A stretch of 64,000 nucleotides of DNA from Rhizobium leguminosarum (GCF_004123835.1 NZ_MZMU01000009.1:62001-126000); one strand, 5' to 3'. Positions 10,343-19,201 are shown, counted from the stretch's first letter. Numbers and translations are program-made. The notes: generated from the sequence alone by a model not told the origin.

Positions 10343-11501
10343 CTACGCAGCTTGTTGATTTTCTCCAAAGACTTCGACCCGGTTGCGGCCTTCGCGCTTC
10401 GAACGATAGAGCGCCTCATCGGCCTTCTGCATCAGCCGTTCAAAATCTCCGCCGCTTTCCGCGCGCGCGGCAACGCCGATGCTCAGCGTCGGAAAGACAG
10501 CCAGATCCGGCTGCTGCATGACGGCAGCGGCGAAGGCGAGACGGATGCGCTCGGCAATTGCCACGGCATCTTCCCGGGAAACGTTTTTCAGCACCGCCAG
10601 GAACTCATCACCACCTTGACGGGCAAGCAGATCGTCGGAGCGCATGAATGCCCCTCGAAACACTGGCGAAAAGCCGCAGGATGTCGTCGCCAGCGGCATG
10701 GCCATGCCTGTCGTTCAGCTGCTTGAAATGGTCGATATCGATGATCAGCAGCGATACCGGCTGGGAACCGAGGGCCGGCAGATGCTGGGCAAGGCCGCCG
10801 CGATTGAGCGCGCCGGTCAGCGGATCGTGGTGAGCGAGTTCGGTCAGCTGATTTCGGCTACGCTCGGCGGCCATCAGCACCATCGCCATGCTGCGCAGCA
10901 TGATGAACGCGACCGCCGATACCGCCATCCAGTTGTGTATTGCACTGCCGCCGAAAGGATCCGGCCCGCCGATCTCACCGGTCGCCGCGAGAATGCTGCG
11001 AACCGCAAAGATCGCGGCAGTGCAGGCGTAGAGGCCGACAAGCAAGGCTGCCGAATAAAGCCTCTCGCGCTGGACAATGCTGATCGCCTCCCTTGCGACG
11101 GCAAGATCGCAGAGGCAGCAGATGACGGAGACGTAGAGGAGCCTCGCCGAGACTGCCGATGGATCGCTGACGATGAGGACGACAGGAACGCTGACGAGCA
11201 AGATGGCAAGCCAGAAAGTGCGCTGGTCGAGAGCTCGTCCCGAAAACACGCGCACGGCAAAGAACATCAGCATGTAGCCGGCGATGGTAACGATATTGCC
11301 GCCGTCGACCGAGACGGAGTAGGGAACGAGATTGCGCAGCGCGACGAGAAACGAGCCGACACCGACAAGAAGGTTGCTCAAGCCCCACCACAGCGGCCAT
11401 CTCTCGAAGCGACCCGTCGCATAGGCTGCAAGCTGGAGAATGCCCAGCACGAAACAGCTCACGGCAACAATGAAATAGATTGTCCTGAGATCCAGCAGCA
11501 T
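10343..11501 (-). pseudogene. membrane diguanylate cyclase (GGDEF) split by a one-base frameshift
   Basis: The first part (from ATG 11501) encodes six or seven membrane helices (residues 5-230) and the beginning of a GGDEF domain (HHDPLTGALNRGG, DIDHFKQLNDRHGHAAGDD), then leaves the family pattern after LRLFASVSR and meets a stop at 10608. The rest of the domain continues in another frame with RSDDLLARQGGDEFLAVL and ends at 10343. Removing one G from the four-G run (plus-strand C4 at 10651-10654) joins the two into a normal protein of about 385 residues with an intact GGDEF motif. The gene is thus either a recent pseudogene or carries a sequencing error in a homopolymer. Intact homologues would make cyclic di-GMP at the inner membrane. 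Confidence 0.85.
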
Positions 11502-11612
11502 GGCACTTTCCCGAAATTCTCGCGGAACTTACAGGAAGCGTTTTGCGGTTTGATTGGAGCCTTCGCTAAGAATTTAACGATCGCAGGTTTTTCCCTGCTG
11601 CATAATTCAAAA

Positions 11613-11654
11613 TGCCACAGACCCTTTGCGCGTTTGAAAGACGCGCGGCGCTGT
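11613..11654. repeat. rhizobial palindromic repeat, family C (copy 1)
   Basis: ACAGACCCTTTGCGCGTTTG followed by AAAGACGCGCGGCGCTGT: an imperfect hairpin whose core (TTTGCGC, loop, GCGCGGCGCTGT) is shared with copies at 12904-12956 and 44141-44193. It lies in the gap between the broken GGDEF gene and a beta-lactamase-like gene. Such short, dispersed, intergenic palindromes are usual in Rhizobium genomes. Confidence 0.75.
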
Positions 11655-11656
11655 CG

Positions 11657-12685
11657 TCAAGCGGCCCGCACCGAGCCGATGATGTCCGCCAAGAGACCGT
11701 GCAGCAAGTCCCTGTAGCCGCTTCGGGCAGACGGACCGCTCTCTTCTGAGGTCATGACGACGGTGAGATCGAGCGACGGCACGATGTAGAGCATCTGCCC
11801 GCCATATCCCCAGGCGAAATGCACCTGCTCGCCGCCGATCTGCCGCGTGAACCAGCCATAGCCATATTCATCGCCGGAGAAGCGCGAGTTTGTGCGCTGC
11901 TGCCATGACTGGGAGATCCAGTCGGCAGGTACGATCTGGCGGCCGTCGGTGGTCTTGCCGCCGTTACGGTAGAGCTCGCCGAAGGCAAGCAGCGACCGGG
12001 CGCTCATCGCCATCTGATTGCCGCCGAGATAGATGCCCTGCGGATCGCGCTCCCATGCGCCAATGCGGAAACCTTCGACAGGACTCAGCCATTCGCGCGC
12101 CAGCGCCAGCGTCGACCGTCGGCCGACCTTGGTGAGAATGGCCGACAGCAGATGCGTGGATGCGGTGGAATAGAGCATCTCCCCACCCGGCTGATCGACG
12201 AAAGGCTGCGACAGCGCAAAACGCACCCAGTTGCGCGAGGAGACCCAGCGGCCGTAGTTCGGCCCCGACATGCGATCGAGCCCGGCCTGCATGGAGAGAA
12301 GATTGCCGATCGTGATGTCGTTGATGCGCGGATCGGGCGTTACAGGGAGATCGGCTTTCAGGATCGGCGCGATCTTCTGATCCGGCCCCTCGAGCAAGCC
12401 TTTGTCGATGGCGATACCGACTAGCGCCGAAATGATCGACTTCGAAGCGGATTTGATATTGGTCGATTCCGAGGGCGAATGACCATGGAACCCACGTTCG
12501 CTGAGCACGCGTCCGTCGCGAGCGACAATCACCGTCTTGAGAGGCCTCATCGCGGGGTCGCTCGCCACGCGATCGAGACGCGGACCAAGCCCGCCGACGC
12601 CGGAAGCCGTGCTCTGGGCAGCCGCCGGCCCCGTTGCGGCAAGCGGCAGGCAGAAGAAAAGCAGAAGGGAAAGAAGGCGGATCAT
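11657..12685 (-). CDS. serine hydrolase, class C beta-lactamase / penicillin-binding protein-like
   Basis: A 342-residue exported hydrolase. The chosen start MIRLLSLLLFFCLPLAATGPAA gives a clear signal peptide; the upstream in-frame codons overlap non-coding sequence. The nucleophile is in SASKSI (SxxK, about residue 85), followed by a YST-type segment (MLYSTASTHLLSAIL) supplying the Tyr and a late WGYGGQ in the position of the HxG/KTG box. These motifs place it in the beta-lactamase family (Pfam PF00144), whose members include peptidases and esterases as well as AmpC. No ampR-like regulator is next to it, so antibiotic resistance should not be assumed. Confidence 0.85.
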   Translation of the reverse strand: MIRLLSLLLFFCLPLAATGPAAAQSTASGVGGLGPRLDRVASDPAMRPLKTVIVARDGRVLSERGFHGHSPSESTNIKSASKSIISALVGIAIDKGLLEGPDQKIAPILKADLPVTPDPRINDITIGNLLSMQAGLDRMSGPNYGRWVSSRNWVRFALSQPFVDQPGGEMLYSTASTHLLSAILTKVGRRSTLALAREWLSPVEGFRIGAWERDPQGIYLGGNQMAMSARSLLAFGELYRNGGKTTDGRQIVPADWISQSWQQRTNSRFSGDEYGYGWFTRQIGGEQVHFAWGYGGQMLYIVPSLDLTVVMTSEESGPSARSGYRDLLHGLLADIIGSVRAA

Positions 12686-12903
12686 GCCACGCAAGATAGG
12701 ATATCGCCGCGATATGTTCGCGTGCCGGCGACCCATTTCACGCGATTGTGTTTCCGCGTGCGTCGGCGCCTTCTCGAAACTTGATGCCAGAAAGACAATC
12801 CGCGCCGCAACCACACCAGGCCCGCCAGCCTGGGTGGTCAAACGGCGCGGACATTACCGGCCGGGGGAAGAATTCCCAACCTGGCCGGCCGGTCGCCGCA
12901 GCC

Positions 12904-12956
12904 TTACAGCGCCGCGCGTCTTTTCAGACGCGCAAAGGACGCTGCAACACTTTGAA
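12904..12956. repeat. rhizobial palindromic repeat, family C (copy 2)
   Basis: TTACAGCGCCGCGCGTC, then TTTTCAGACGCGCAAAGGAC: the reverse orientation of the copy at 44141-44193, forming a GC-rich hairpin with stem GCGCGTC/GACGCGC. It stands in the 435-base gap 12686-13120 together with a family A element, so this gap is a mosaic of two repeats. I see no gene in the rest of the gap (12686-12903). Confidence 0.8.
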
Positions 12957-13010
12957 TCGACGCCTCGTGCTTTCCGAAAAACGATTCCGATTTTTGGGCC
13001 GATGCGCTAG

Positions 13011-13123
13011 GAGCATGATGCCGAAAAGTGTGAGCGGTTTTCGGACGACATCATGCTCTAACTATATAATGTAGAACAGGATTCAGATTTTAGGCCGACC
13101 CGGCCTAAAATCATCCTGTTCTA
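13011..13123. repeat. RIME-like double-palindrome repeat, family A (copy 1)
   Basis: Two successive palindromes. The first has arms GAGCATGATG and CATCATGCTC with inner arms CCGAAAA and TTTTCGG. The second has arms GAACAGGAT and ATCCTGTTC with inner arms TTTTAGGCCG and CGGCCTAAAA. The same two-part element occurs at 45034-45146. This layout matches the known Rhizobium intergenic mosaic elements. The last bases of the element (13121-13123) are the stop codon of the GNAT gene on the minus strand. Confidence 0.88.
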
Positions 13124-13711
13124 GGCTGCGCGGCGAGCCGGCGCGCTGGCCAGCATGCGGCCCGAGGGGACGATCATGCCGGCCGCGCCGTCAAGCCAGC
13201 CTTCCGTGAGCTCGAGCGCAAGAAAGCGCGAGCGCTCGAACGGACCCGGCATGACAAGATGGCGAGCCTTTTCGGCAAAGAAGCCGAAGCGCTCGTAATA
13301 GGCAGCATCGCCGACGAGCAGGACGGCGCCATGCCCGCGCTTCTTCGCTTCGAGAATCGCCGCGCGCATTAGCGCCGAGCCGATGCCCTTGCCGCCCTGA
13401 TGGGGCGCAACGGCGAGCGGTCCAAGCAGCAGCGCATTGATCGGTGTGCCTTCGTCATTGACGCCGGCCTCGATGTTCCAGAGCCGCACCGAGCCGATGA
13501 CATGGCCGTCGCGATCGCGCGCGACGAGCGCAAGGCCTTCGGCCGGGACGCGGTTGCGGCGGATCTTCTCCGACGACTTCTTGCGGCGATCCGGGCCCAT
13601 GACGCGGTCGAGCAGGTTTTCACGCGCAACGACATCCGAGGGATTTTCGGCGTCGATGGCGAAAGTGGTAGGCGCAAAGAATGCGCGGACAGAATCAAGA
13701 ACAGCGGCCAT
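13121..13711 (-). CDS. GNAT-family N-acetyltransferase (YhbS-like)
   Basis: A 196-residue acetyltransferase. The acetyl-CoA binding region reads LLLGPLAVAPHQGGKGIGSALM (about residues 95-116), followed by VLLVGDAAYYERFGF, which is the pattern of the YhbS subgroup. A basic segment (DRRKKSSEKIRRNRVPAEG) is seen near residue 45. Substrate unknown. The stop codon coincides with the end of a RIME-like repeat, so the repeat lies directly against the 3' end and may act as its transcript end. It is divergent from no close neighbour and sits downstream of the ornithine decarboxylase gene on the same strand. Confidence 0.85.
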   Translation of the reverse strand: MAAVLDSVRAFFAPTTFAIDAENPSDVVARENLLDRVMGPDRRKKSSEKIRRNRVPAEGLALVARDRDGHVIGSVRLWNIEAGVNDEGTPINALLLGPLAVAPHQGGKGIGSALMRAAILEAKKRGHGAVLLVGDAAYYERFGFFAEKARHLVMPGPFERSRFLALELTEGWLDGAAGMIVPSGRMLASAPARRAA

Positions 13712-13805
13712 CTTGGCCTCCCGTACCCAATACCGTTATCAGCGGCGATGAAGGAAAATTGTGAAGTTGCCGCCCCGGCTGGTTACGGGGTCGGCGGAAA
13801 CGACC

Positions 13806-14939
13806 TTAGATGACGTAGGCCTTCAACGGGTCGAAACCGTTGAAAGCGACCGCCGAATAGGTCGTCGTATAGGCGCCGGTGCCTTCGATCAGGACCTCGT
13901 CGCCGATCGAAAGGGAGATCGGCAGCGGATAGAGGTTCTTCTCGTAGAGCACGTCGGCCGAATCGCAGGTCGGACCGGCAATAACGCAGGGCTCCATCTC
14001 GTCGCCGTCGTGTTCCGTGCGGATCGGATAGCGGATGGCTTCGTCCATCGTCTCGGCGAGACCGCCGAACTTGCCGATGTCGAGGAATACCCAGCGGGCA
14101 TCGTCATTGTCCGACTTCTTCGAAATCAGAACGACTTCCGCCTTGATGACACCGGCATTGCCGACCATGCCGCGGCCCGGCTCGATGATCGTCTGCGGGA
14201 TCTGGTTGCCGAAATGCGTGCGCAGCGCCTGGTAGATCGACTTGCCGTAAGCTTCTGCGGACGGAACGTCACGCAGGTACTTGGTCGGGAAGCCGCCGCC
14301 CATGTTGACCATCTGCAGGTGGATTCCCTGCTTGGCAAGCGATACGAAGACGCGCTTGGCATCGGCGAGCGCCGAATCCCAGGCATCGACCTTGGTCATC
14401 TGCGAACCGACATGGAACGAGACGCCATAGGACTGCAGGCCAAGCTGATGGGCGTAGACGAGAACGTCGACAGCCATCTGCGGAACGCAGCCGAACTTGC
14501 GCGACAGCGGCCATTCGGCGCCTTCGCCATCGGTCAGCACGCGGCAGAAGACCCGGGCGCCGGGAGCGGCGCGCGAGATCTTCTCGACTTCTTCGTGGCT
14601 GTCGACGGCAAAGAGGCTGACGCCGAGCGCATGGGCGCGGGCAACGTCACGTTCCTTCTTGATCGTGTTGCCGTAGGAGATGCGGGCGGCGGTCGCACCG
14701 GCTTCGAGCGCCATTTCAATTTCGGCAACGGATGCACAATCGAAATTGGAGCCGAGGCCTGCAAGCAGCTTCAGCACTTCGGGAGCCGGGTTGGCCTTGA
14801 CGGCGTAATAGATGGCGCTGTCCGGCATGGCGTGACGGAAGGCGTGGAAATTGTCGCGAACGACGTCGAGGTCAACCACGAGGCAGGGACCATCGGGACG
14901 TCGGGTTGCGAGAAAGTCGCGGATGCGCTGGGTGGCCAT
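13806..14939 (-). CDS. ornithine decarboxylase (PLP fold III, Orn/DAP/Arg decarboxylase family 2)
   Basis: A 377-residue cytosolic PLP enzyme that decarboxylates L-ornithine to putrescine. The PLP lysine is in AIYYAVKANPAPEVLKLLA near residue 50, the active-site His in SFHVGSQ near residue 175, the glycine loop in VNMGGGFPTKY, the phosphate-binding EPGR in IIEPGRGMVG, and the substrate Cys/Asp in AGPTCDSADVLYE near the C-terminus. Length and motifs fit the short alphaproteobacterial enzymes; some are bifunctional on lysine. The start ATG follows AGAGGGAAT. It has a long leader of about 390 bases that may be the speF RNA element. It provides putrescine, complementing the polyamine importer at 51-55 kb. 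Confidence 0.93.
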   Translation of the reverse strand: MATQRIRDFLATRRPDGPCLVVDLDVVRDNFHAFRHAMPDSAIYYAVKANPAPEVLKLLAGLGSNFDCASVAEIEMALEAGATAARISYGNTIKKERDVARAHALGVSLFAVDSHEEVEKISRAAPGARVFCRVLTDGEGAEWPLSRKFGCVPQMAVDVLVYAHQLGLQSYGVSFHVGSQMTKVDAWDSALADAKRVFVSLAKQGIHLQMVNMGGGFPTKYLRDVPSAEAYGKSIYQALRTHFGNQIPQTIIEPGRGMVGNAGVIKAEVVLISKKSDNDDARWVFLDIGKFGGLAETMDEAIRYPIRTEHDGDEMEPCVIAGPTCDSADVLYEKNLYPLPISLSIGDEVLIEGTGAYTTTYSAVAFNGFDPLKAYVI

Positions 14940-15330
14940 ATCGATTCCCTCTTCCAATTCCAGAGCTCCGGCATGAACCGGAGGACAAAGGGCATACGAT
15001 AGCTCGCATTGGAACCAGCCGGTGGAGACCCCGGAACCATAGCAAGCGCTCGATGCGCAGATAGTGAACCAACGCCGCGGTGCGGTGTAAGTTCGGCTTT
15101 GTCTGCCATGGATTGGAGGGAGAATCCCAACCGCACTTCCGGCAATGATGGTGTGCCTCTTCAGTAACCCCCGCTGATGGAAAGCAGGGAGAGAACAAAA
15201 AGGCCCGCACCGTCGTTGCTTCAGGCGTCCTCGCATTTTCCGGTTGGCCGGAATAGCGACTGGAGGGGTTAATTCCAGGTACCTTACCGATTTCCTCACC
15301 AATTCGAGGGTTCGGCGGACACCCATGGGC
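14940..15330 (-). ncRNA. long structured leader of ornithine decarboxylase, candidate speF RNA motif
   Basis: About 390 bases separate the decarboxylase start from the divergent LysR gene, with no convincing reading frame. The minus strand contains several hairpins, the nearest to the gene being CTCCGG TTCATG CCGGAG (14963-14984 region), just upstream of the ribosome site. A conserved leader called speF is described upstream of ornithine decarboxylase genes in Rhizobiales, and position and length fit. I match it by context and length, not by a covariance model; the exact boundaries are uncertain. Confidence 0.45.
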
Positions 15331-15466
15331 ACGTGCGACTTTGGGCTGAGTGGGAAATAAGAATATTCGCCTTCATAATCAAGCGATTTTTTGATCTTGG
15401 GCTAAAAAAATAATTGAACAAGACGAGCCAATTTGTTCAACATTCCGAAACAGCCTGAGGGGTGCC

Positions 15467-16360
15467 ATGGATACCTTGACCCGCATACGCGCCTTCATCG
15501 ATGTCGTCGAGGCCGAAGGCTTCTCCGCCGCGGCACGGCGCACCGGCCGCTCCAAGGCGCTGCTCTCCAAATATGTGCGCGAATTGGAGGATGAGCTCGG
15601 CGCCCTGCTGCTCAACCGCACCACCCGTCAGTTCTCCATGACCGAGGCCGGCCATACCTATTACCGCACCGCCTCCGATATCTTGAAGGAGATCGACAAC
15701 CTCGCCGATCTCGTGCGTGAGAACAATGCACAGCTCAAGGGACGGCTGCGCATCTCGGTGCCGCGCACCTTCGTCGATGCCGATGTCGGCCAGTCGCTGA
15801 TCGATTTCGCCAAGGAGAACCCGGACCTTTCGCTGGAGATCGCCGCCGACGACCGGTTCGTCGATCTGATCGAGGAAGGCTTCGACGTGGCGATCCGCAT
15901 CACCAAGCTTGAGGATTCCGGCATGATCGCCCGCAAGATCTCGGATTTCCGCATCCATATCTGCGCCACCCCCGATTTTCTCGAGCGTTATCCCGATCTC
16001 GATCACCCCACGGCCCTTTCCAACGTCCCCTTCATCGTCGATACCAATGCGCGCACCCAGGCGAGCATCCGCTTCCACAATCCCGACAACACCTCGTTCG
16101 CCGTCGCCGTTTCCGGACCGATAGAGGTCAACAGCCCGCATGCGACATTACGCGCGGCGCTGGCCGGCATCGGCATCGCCTTCATCCCGGACTTCATCGC
16201 CCGCAAGCCGATCGAGAGCGGCGAGTTGGTGACATTGTTCAACGATTACATCCCGACCGACCGCGGCATCTATGCCGTCTACCCGCACCGGCGCTACCTG
16301 CCGGCCAAGGTAAGAATCTTCGTCGATTACCTGCACAACTGGTTCAAGAAACATCCCTAA
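15467..16360 (+). CDS. LysR-family transcriptional regulator
   Basis: A 297-residue regulator with an N-terminal winged helix (IRAFIDVVEAEGFSAAARRTGRSKALLSKYVRELEDELG, with the helix-turn-helix at about residues 18-37) and a LysR effector-binding domain from about residue 90. The spelling ARRTGRSKALLSKYVRELE is of the CrgA-like subgroup, which often responds to quinones, aldehydes or redox stress. It is divergent from ornithine decarboxylase across about 500 bases, so control of that gene is possible but the distance makes it uncertain. The stop codon directly abuts a family B repeat. Confidence 0.9.
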   Translation: MDTLTRIRAFIDVVEAEGFSAAARRTGRSKALLSKYVRELEDELGALLLNRTTRQFSMTEAGHTYYRTASDILKEIDNLADLVRENNAQLKGRLRISVPRTFVDADVGQSLIDFAKENPDLSLEIAADDRFVDLIEEGFDVAIRITKLEDSGMIARKISDFRIHICATPDFLERYPDLDHPTALSNVPFIVDTNARTQASIRFHNPDNTSFAVAVSGPIEVNSPHATLRAALAGIGIAFIPDFIARKPIESGELVTLFNDYIPTDRGIYAVYPHRRYLPAKVRIFVDYLHNWFKKHP

Positions 16361-16463
16361 TGCATGTCGCCCAAAAGTGCGCAGCGGTTTTGGGATAACT
16401 ACCTGCATAAATCAAAGACTTAAAGCGCGTCGCATGAATCCGGTTTGACGCGACGCGCTTTAA
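16361..16463. repeat. rhizobial palindromic repeat, family B (copy 1)
   Basis: A composite element: GCATGTCGCCCAAAAGTGCG with GCAGCGGTTTTGGGATAA forms one imperfect palindrome (CCCAAAA/TTTTGGG), and TAAAGCGCGTCGCATG with GACGCGACGCGCTTTA forms a second (AAAGCGCGTCG/CGACGCGCTTT). A diverged copy in the other orientation lies at 19254-19380. It begins right after the stop codon of the LysR gene. The remaining bases to 16582 hold no feature that I recognise. Confidence 0.82.
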
Positions 16464-16582
16464 TAGTACCCCTGCGCATAGATGCGACATCCCGTCCCAC
16501 GCCAACCGCCACTAGGTCCGGTCCCAATTCCGTCCCAATTTCTGGCAAGAAGTCAGGGTCACCGAACAGGGCAGCGGAATAG

Positions 16583-17224
16583 ATGAAACATTCGACGATA
16601 TTGATGGCCGCGCTTCTTTCGCTGACGCCGGCCGCCGCCTTTGCCCATCCGCACATCTTCGTGGAGGCACGCCTCGAAGTCGTGGCCGGCAAGGACGGCA
16701 GTGTCGAGGAGCTGCGCAATGTCTGGCGCTTCGACGAGGTCTTTTCGTCCTCCGTGGTCATGGATTTCGACAAGAACACCGACCTGAAGCTGGAGCCGAA
16801 CGAGCTGACCGAGGTCGGCAACACGGTCAAGAAGTCTCTTGCCGACTACGACTACTACATGAACCTGACGATCAACGGGAAGAACATCACCGTCCAGAAG
16901 CCCGACATCATCCATGTCGACTACAAGGATGGCCAGCTGCTGATGTTCTTTGCGGTAAAGCCGGTGGAGAAGATGCCGCTCAAGGGCAGGCTCACCTTCG
17001 GCGTCTACGACCCGACGCTCTACACCTCGATCGATTTTCCCACCGACACCGAGCTGGCGATCGTCGGAGACGGCTTCAAGGTCTGCAAACATCAGGTGGT
17101 GCGGCCGGATGCCGACCAAGTTATCTCGGAAAACAAGCAGTCGCTGACGGACGCCTTCTTTAACGATCCCACCGGCACCAACATGTCCAAACTCTTCGCC
17201 ACCCGGCTGGAGGTCACATGCTGA
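16583..17224 (+). CDS. DUF1007-family periplasmic protein, partner of the NicO transporter
   Basis: A 213-residue exported protein. The signal peptide (MKHSTILMAALLSLTPAAAFA) would be cut before HPHIFVEARLEV, leaving a His-Pro-His amino terminus that could bind a metal ion. Two late Cys residues (CKHQVVRPD and the final Cys) are present. DUF1007 proteins are regularly encoded next to NicO-type Ni/Co exporters and are thought to deliver or accept the metal in the periplasm. The next gene overlaps its end by seven bases (ATGCTGA), so the two are translationally coupled. The metal is not known; Ni, Co or Zn are all possible. Confidence 0.85.
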   Translation: MKHSTILMAALLSLTPAAAFAHPHIFVEARLEVVAGKDGSVEELRNVWRFDEVFSSSVVMDFDKNTDLKLEPNELTEVGNTVKKSLADYDYYMNLTINGKNITVQKPDIIHVDYKDGQLLMFFAVKPVEKMPLKGRLTFGVYDPTLYTSIDFPTDTELAIVGDGFKVCKHQVVRPDADQVISENKQSLTDAFFNDPTGTNMSKLFATRLEVTC

Positions 17225-18294
17225 CGAAACGCCTGCCCCTCATCCTTTCCGCTGCGACCCTTGCGCTGGTAACGGCTGCAAGTCTCGCCCATGCGCAATC
17301 GCCGCTCGGCATCGGCACGGCGGAGCCGAGCTTCCAGCCGACCGGCGGGCCGCTGGCACCGCTTTTGCTCTATGTGAACTACGAGCAGCAGGCCTTCTAC
17401 CGGGCGCTGACCGGTGCCTTGAAGGCGATGCGCCAAGACCCCTGGCAACTGGCATCCCTGATCGGCCTCTCCTTCGCCTATGGCGTCTTCCATGCCGCCG
17501 GCCCGGGCCACGGCAAGGCGGTCATCTCCTCCTACATGATCGCCAACGAGGTCGAGCTGAAGCGCGGCGTGGTGATTTCCTTCATTTCGGCCTTCGTCCA
17601 GGGCGTGGTGGCGGTGGCGCTGGTCGGCGGCGCCTGGCTGGTGCTGCGCGGCACCGGCATCACGCTGACGGCGGCGACCCACGCCATGGAGATCGCAAGC
17701 TTCGTCATGGTCATCCTCTTCGGCGGCTGGCTGCTGTTTCGAAAACTGCGCTCGATGGCAGGCAATATGCCGCGCCGCCGGCTGATGGCGACGCCTGCCG
17801 GCCCGGTCGGCATGATGCTCGACTGGAAGGACAATGCGGCGGAACGCCAGGCCTATGCCTTCAACGGCAAGGCGCAGGCTGTCGAAGCCGGCCACACCTT
17901 CGTTCCCGGCATGGTCTGCGAGACCTGCGGCAATGCCCATGTGCCCGATCCGGCCCTGCTCGGCGGCGACAGGTTCAGCGCCCGCGAGGCCTGGTCGGCG
18001 ATCGTTGCCGTCGGTCTGCGCCCCTGCTCCGGCGCATTGCTGGTCATGACCTTCTCGCTGCTGAACGGGCTCTATCTCGGCGGCGCGCTTTCGGTCGCCG
18101 CCATGTCGCTCGGCACGGCGATCACCGTTTCCCTGCTTGCCACACTTGCCGTCACCGCCAAGAGCGCGGCCGTCCGCCTCTCTGGACGCGGCTCGACCGC
18201 CTCGATCTGGGTCGGCAATGCCATCGAAATCCTCGGCGCCGTGCTCGTCATGCTGATGGGCGCCCTGCTGCTCGCAGCCTCGCTGCAGGGATAA
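17218..18294 (+). CDS. NicO/RcnA-type nickel-cobalt transporter
   Basis: A 358-residue inner-membrane protein with a signal-like first helix and about six further helices. The family signatures are clear: FAYGVFHAAGPGHGKAVISSYM near residue 85 (metal-binding His residues) and AVGLRPCSGALLVMTFSLLNGLY near residue 265. Between helices lies a soluble loop with VCETCGNAHVPDP (about residue 238), a Cys-x-x-Cys-Gly-x-x-His pattern that could act as a metal sensor or donor. With the DUF1007 protein it should form a metal efflux or transfer unit. It ends two bases from the convergent small membrane protein gene. Confidence 0.88.
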   Translation: MLTKRLPLILSAATLALVTAASLAHAQSPLGIGTAEPSFQPTGGPLAPLLLYVNYEQQAFYRALTGALKAMRQDPWQLASLIGLSFAYGVFHAAGPGHGKAVISSYMIANEVELKRGVVISFISAFVQGVVAVALVGGAWLVLRGTGITLTAATHAMEIASFVMVILFGGWLLFRKLRSMAGNMPRRRLMATPAGPVGMMLDWKDNAAERQAYAFNGKAQAVEAGHTFVPGMVCETCGNAHVPDPALLGGDRFSAREAWSAIVAVGLRPCSGALLVMTFSLLNGLYLGGALSVAAMSLGTAITVSLLATLAVTAKSAAVRLSGRGSTASIWVGNAIEILGAVLVMLMGALLLAASLQG

Positions 18295-18296
18295 AA

Positions 18297-18503
18297 TTAC
18301 TTTCCCCGGCCGCGCTGGTAGCGCGCCCGCAGCCAGAAGACTGCAAAAAACGCCATGATCAGGCAGACGCCGACGACGATCGCCAGCGTCGGCGAGAAAT
18401 TGCCGATCCACAGCACGATGGTCGGCAGGAAATAGATGACGAGGGCAGCGCCGAGCAGGATGACTGCGGCGGCGATTGCCTGCGAGCGGCTCTCCGGGCT
18501 CAC
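18297..18503 (-). CDS. small two-helix membrane protein, function unknown
   Basis: A 68-residue protein with two hydrophobic segments (about residues 9-28 and 36-58) and a basic tail (RARYQRGRGK). I recognise no family. Its ATG overlaps the stop of the upstream GNAT gene by four bases (ATGA), the usual arrangement for coupled translation, which is the best evidence that it is real. The two genes form an operon. Confidence 0.65.
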   Translation of the reverse strand: MSPESRSQAIAAAVILLGAALVIYFLPTIVLWIGNFSPTLAIVVGVCLIMAFFAVFWLRARYQRGRGK

Positions 18504-19201
18504 GCGAGCCTTTCCTTTTCAAGATCGGCGCGGATTTCCTGCAGGCGGCGAACCTGGTTGCCCTCGGCATCGAAATTCCCGGGCGAAAGCCAGGCTTCGA
18601 AGGCATCGTTGATCATCGGCCATTCGGCATCGATTATCGAGAACCAGGCGGTGTCGCGATTGCGATGCTTGGAGATCATGTGCTGGCGGAAGACCCCTTC
18701 GAAACTGAAGCCATAACGCACGGCCGTCGTCTTGCTCGCTTCGTTCTTATTGTCGCATTTCCATTCGTAGCGGCGGTAGCCGAGATCCTCGAAGACGTGC
18801 TTGGCCATCAGGTAATGCGCCTCGGTCGACAGCGGCGAACGCTTCATCTCGGCCCCGTGCGCGACCCCGCCGATCTCGACGACGCCGTTTGCCGGGTCGG
18901 CGCGCATGTAATTCGCCATGCCGACAATCTTGCCGGTGGCGTTGTCGCGAAAGATATGGGTAAGCCAGCCGGACTTGGTGTAGACGGTTTCCAGCCAGTT
19001 GGCGAAATCGTCGATATCGGAGAAATCGTCCTGGGCGAAATAGAGAAGCAGCGGGTTGATGCCCATGCCGCCCAGCCCGTCCCACAGCGCTTCGAGATGT
19101 TCCGCGCGCCGATAGGGCTCTACGGTAACGAAACGGCCCTTCAGTGTGACCGGCTTCGGCGCCGGGCAGCCCTTGAAATTTGCAAGATCGCGCATGCTCA
19201 C
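18500..19201 (-). CDS. GNAT-family acetyltransferase, RimJ/RimL type
   Basis: A 233-residue acyltransferase. The early pattern LKGRFVTVEPYRRAEHLEALW and the late EWKCDNKNEASKTTAVRYGFSFEGVFRQH are typical of the RimJ/RimL branch, which acetylates protein N-termini or small amines; the latter segment (N-E-A-S-x-x-x-x-x-x-Y-G-F) is the substrate-side helix of the fold. Two close ATGs exist (19201 and 19195). It overlaps the following small membrane protein gene by four bases. Substrate unknown. Confidence 0.87.
   Translation of the reverse strand: MSMRDLANFKGCPAPKPVTLKGRFVTVEPYRRAEHLEALWDGLGGMGINPLLLYFAQDDFSDIDDFANWLETVYTKSGWLTHIFRDNATGKIVGMANYMRADPANGVVEIGGVAHGAEMKRSPLSTEAHYLMAKHVFEDLGYRRYEWKCDNKNEASKTTAVRYGFSFEGVFRQHMISKHRNRDTAWFSIIDAEWPMINDAFEAWLSPGNFDAEGNQVRRLQEIRADLEKERLA

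Noticed and set aside
11657..12685. AmpC-type antibiotic resistance gene
   Set aside because: The fold and SxxK motif fit, but the KTG box is not typical and there is no AmpR; a general serine hydrolase call is safer.
17092..18606. A 504-codon open frame on the minus strand across the NicO gene
   Set aside because: The coding signal and membrane motifs are on the plus strand; this frame is a shadow.
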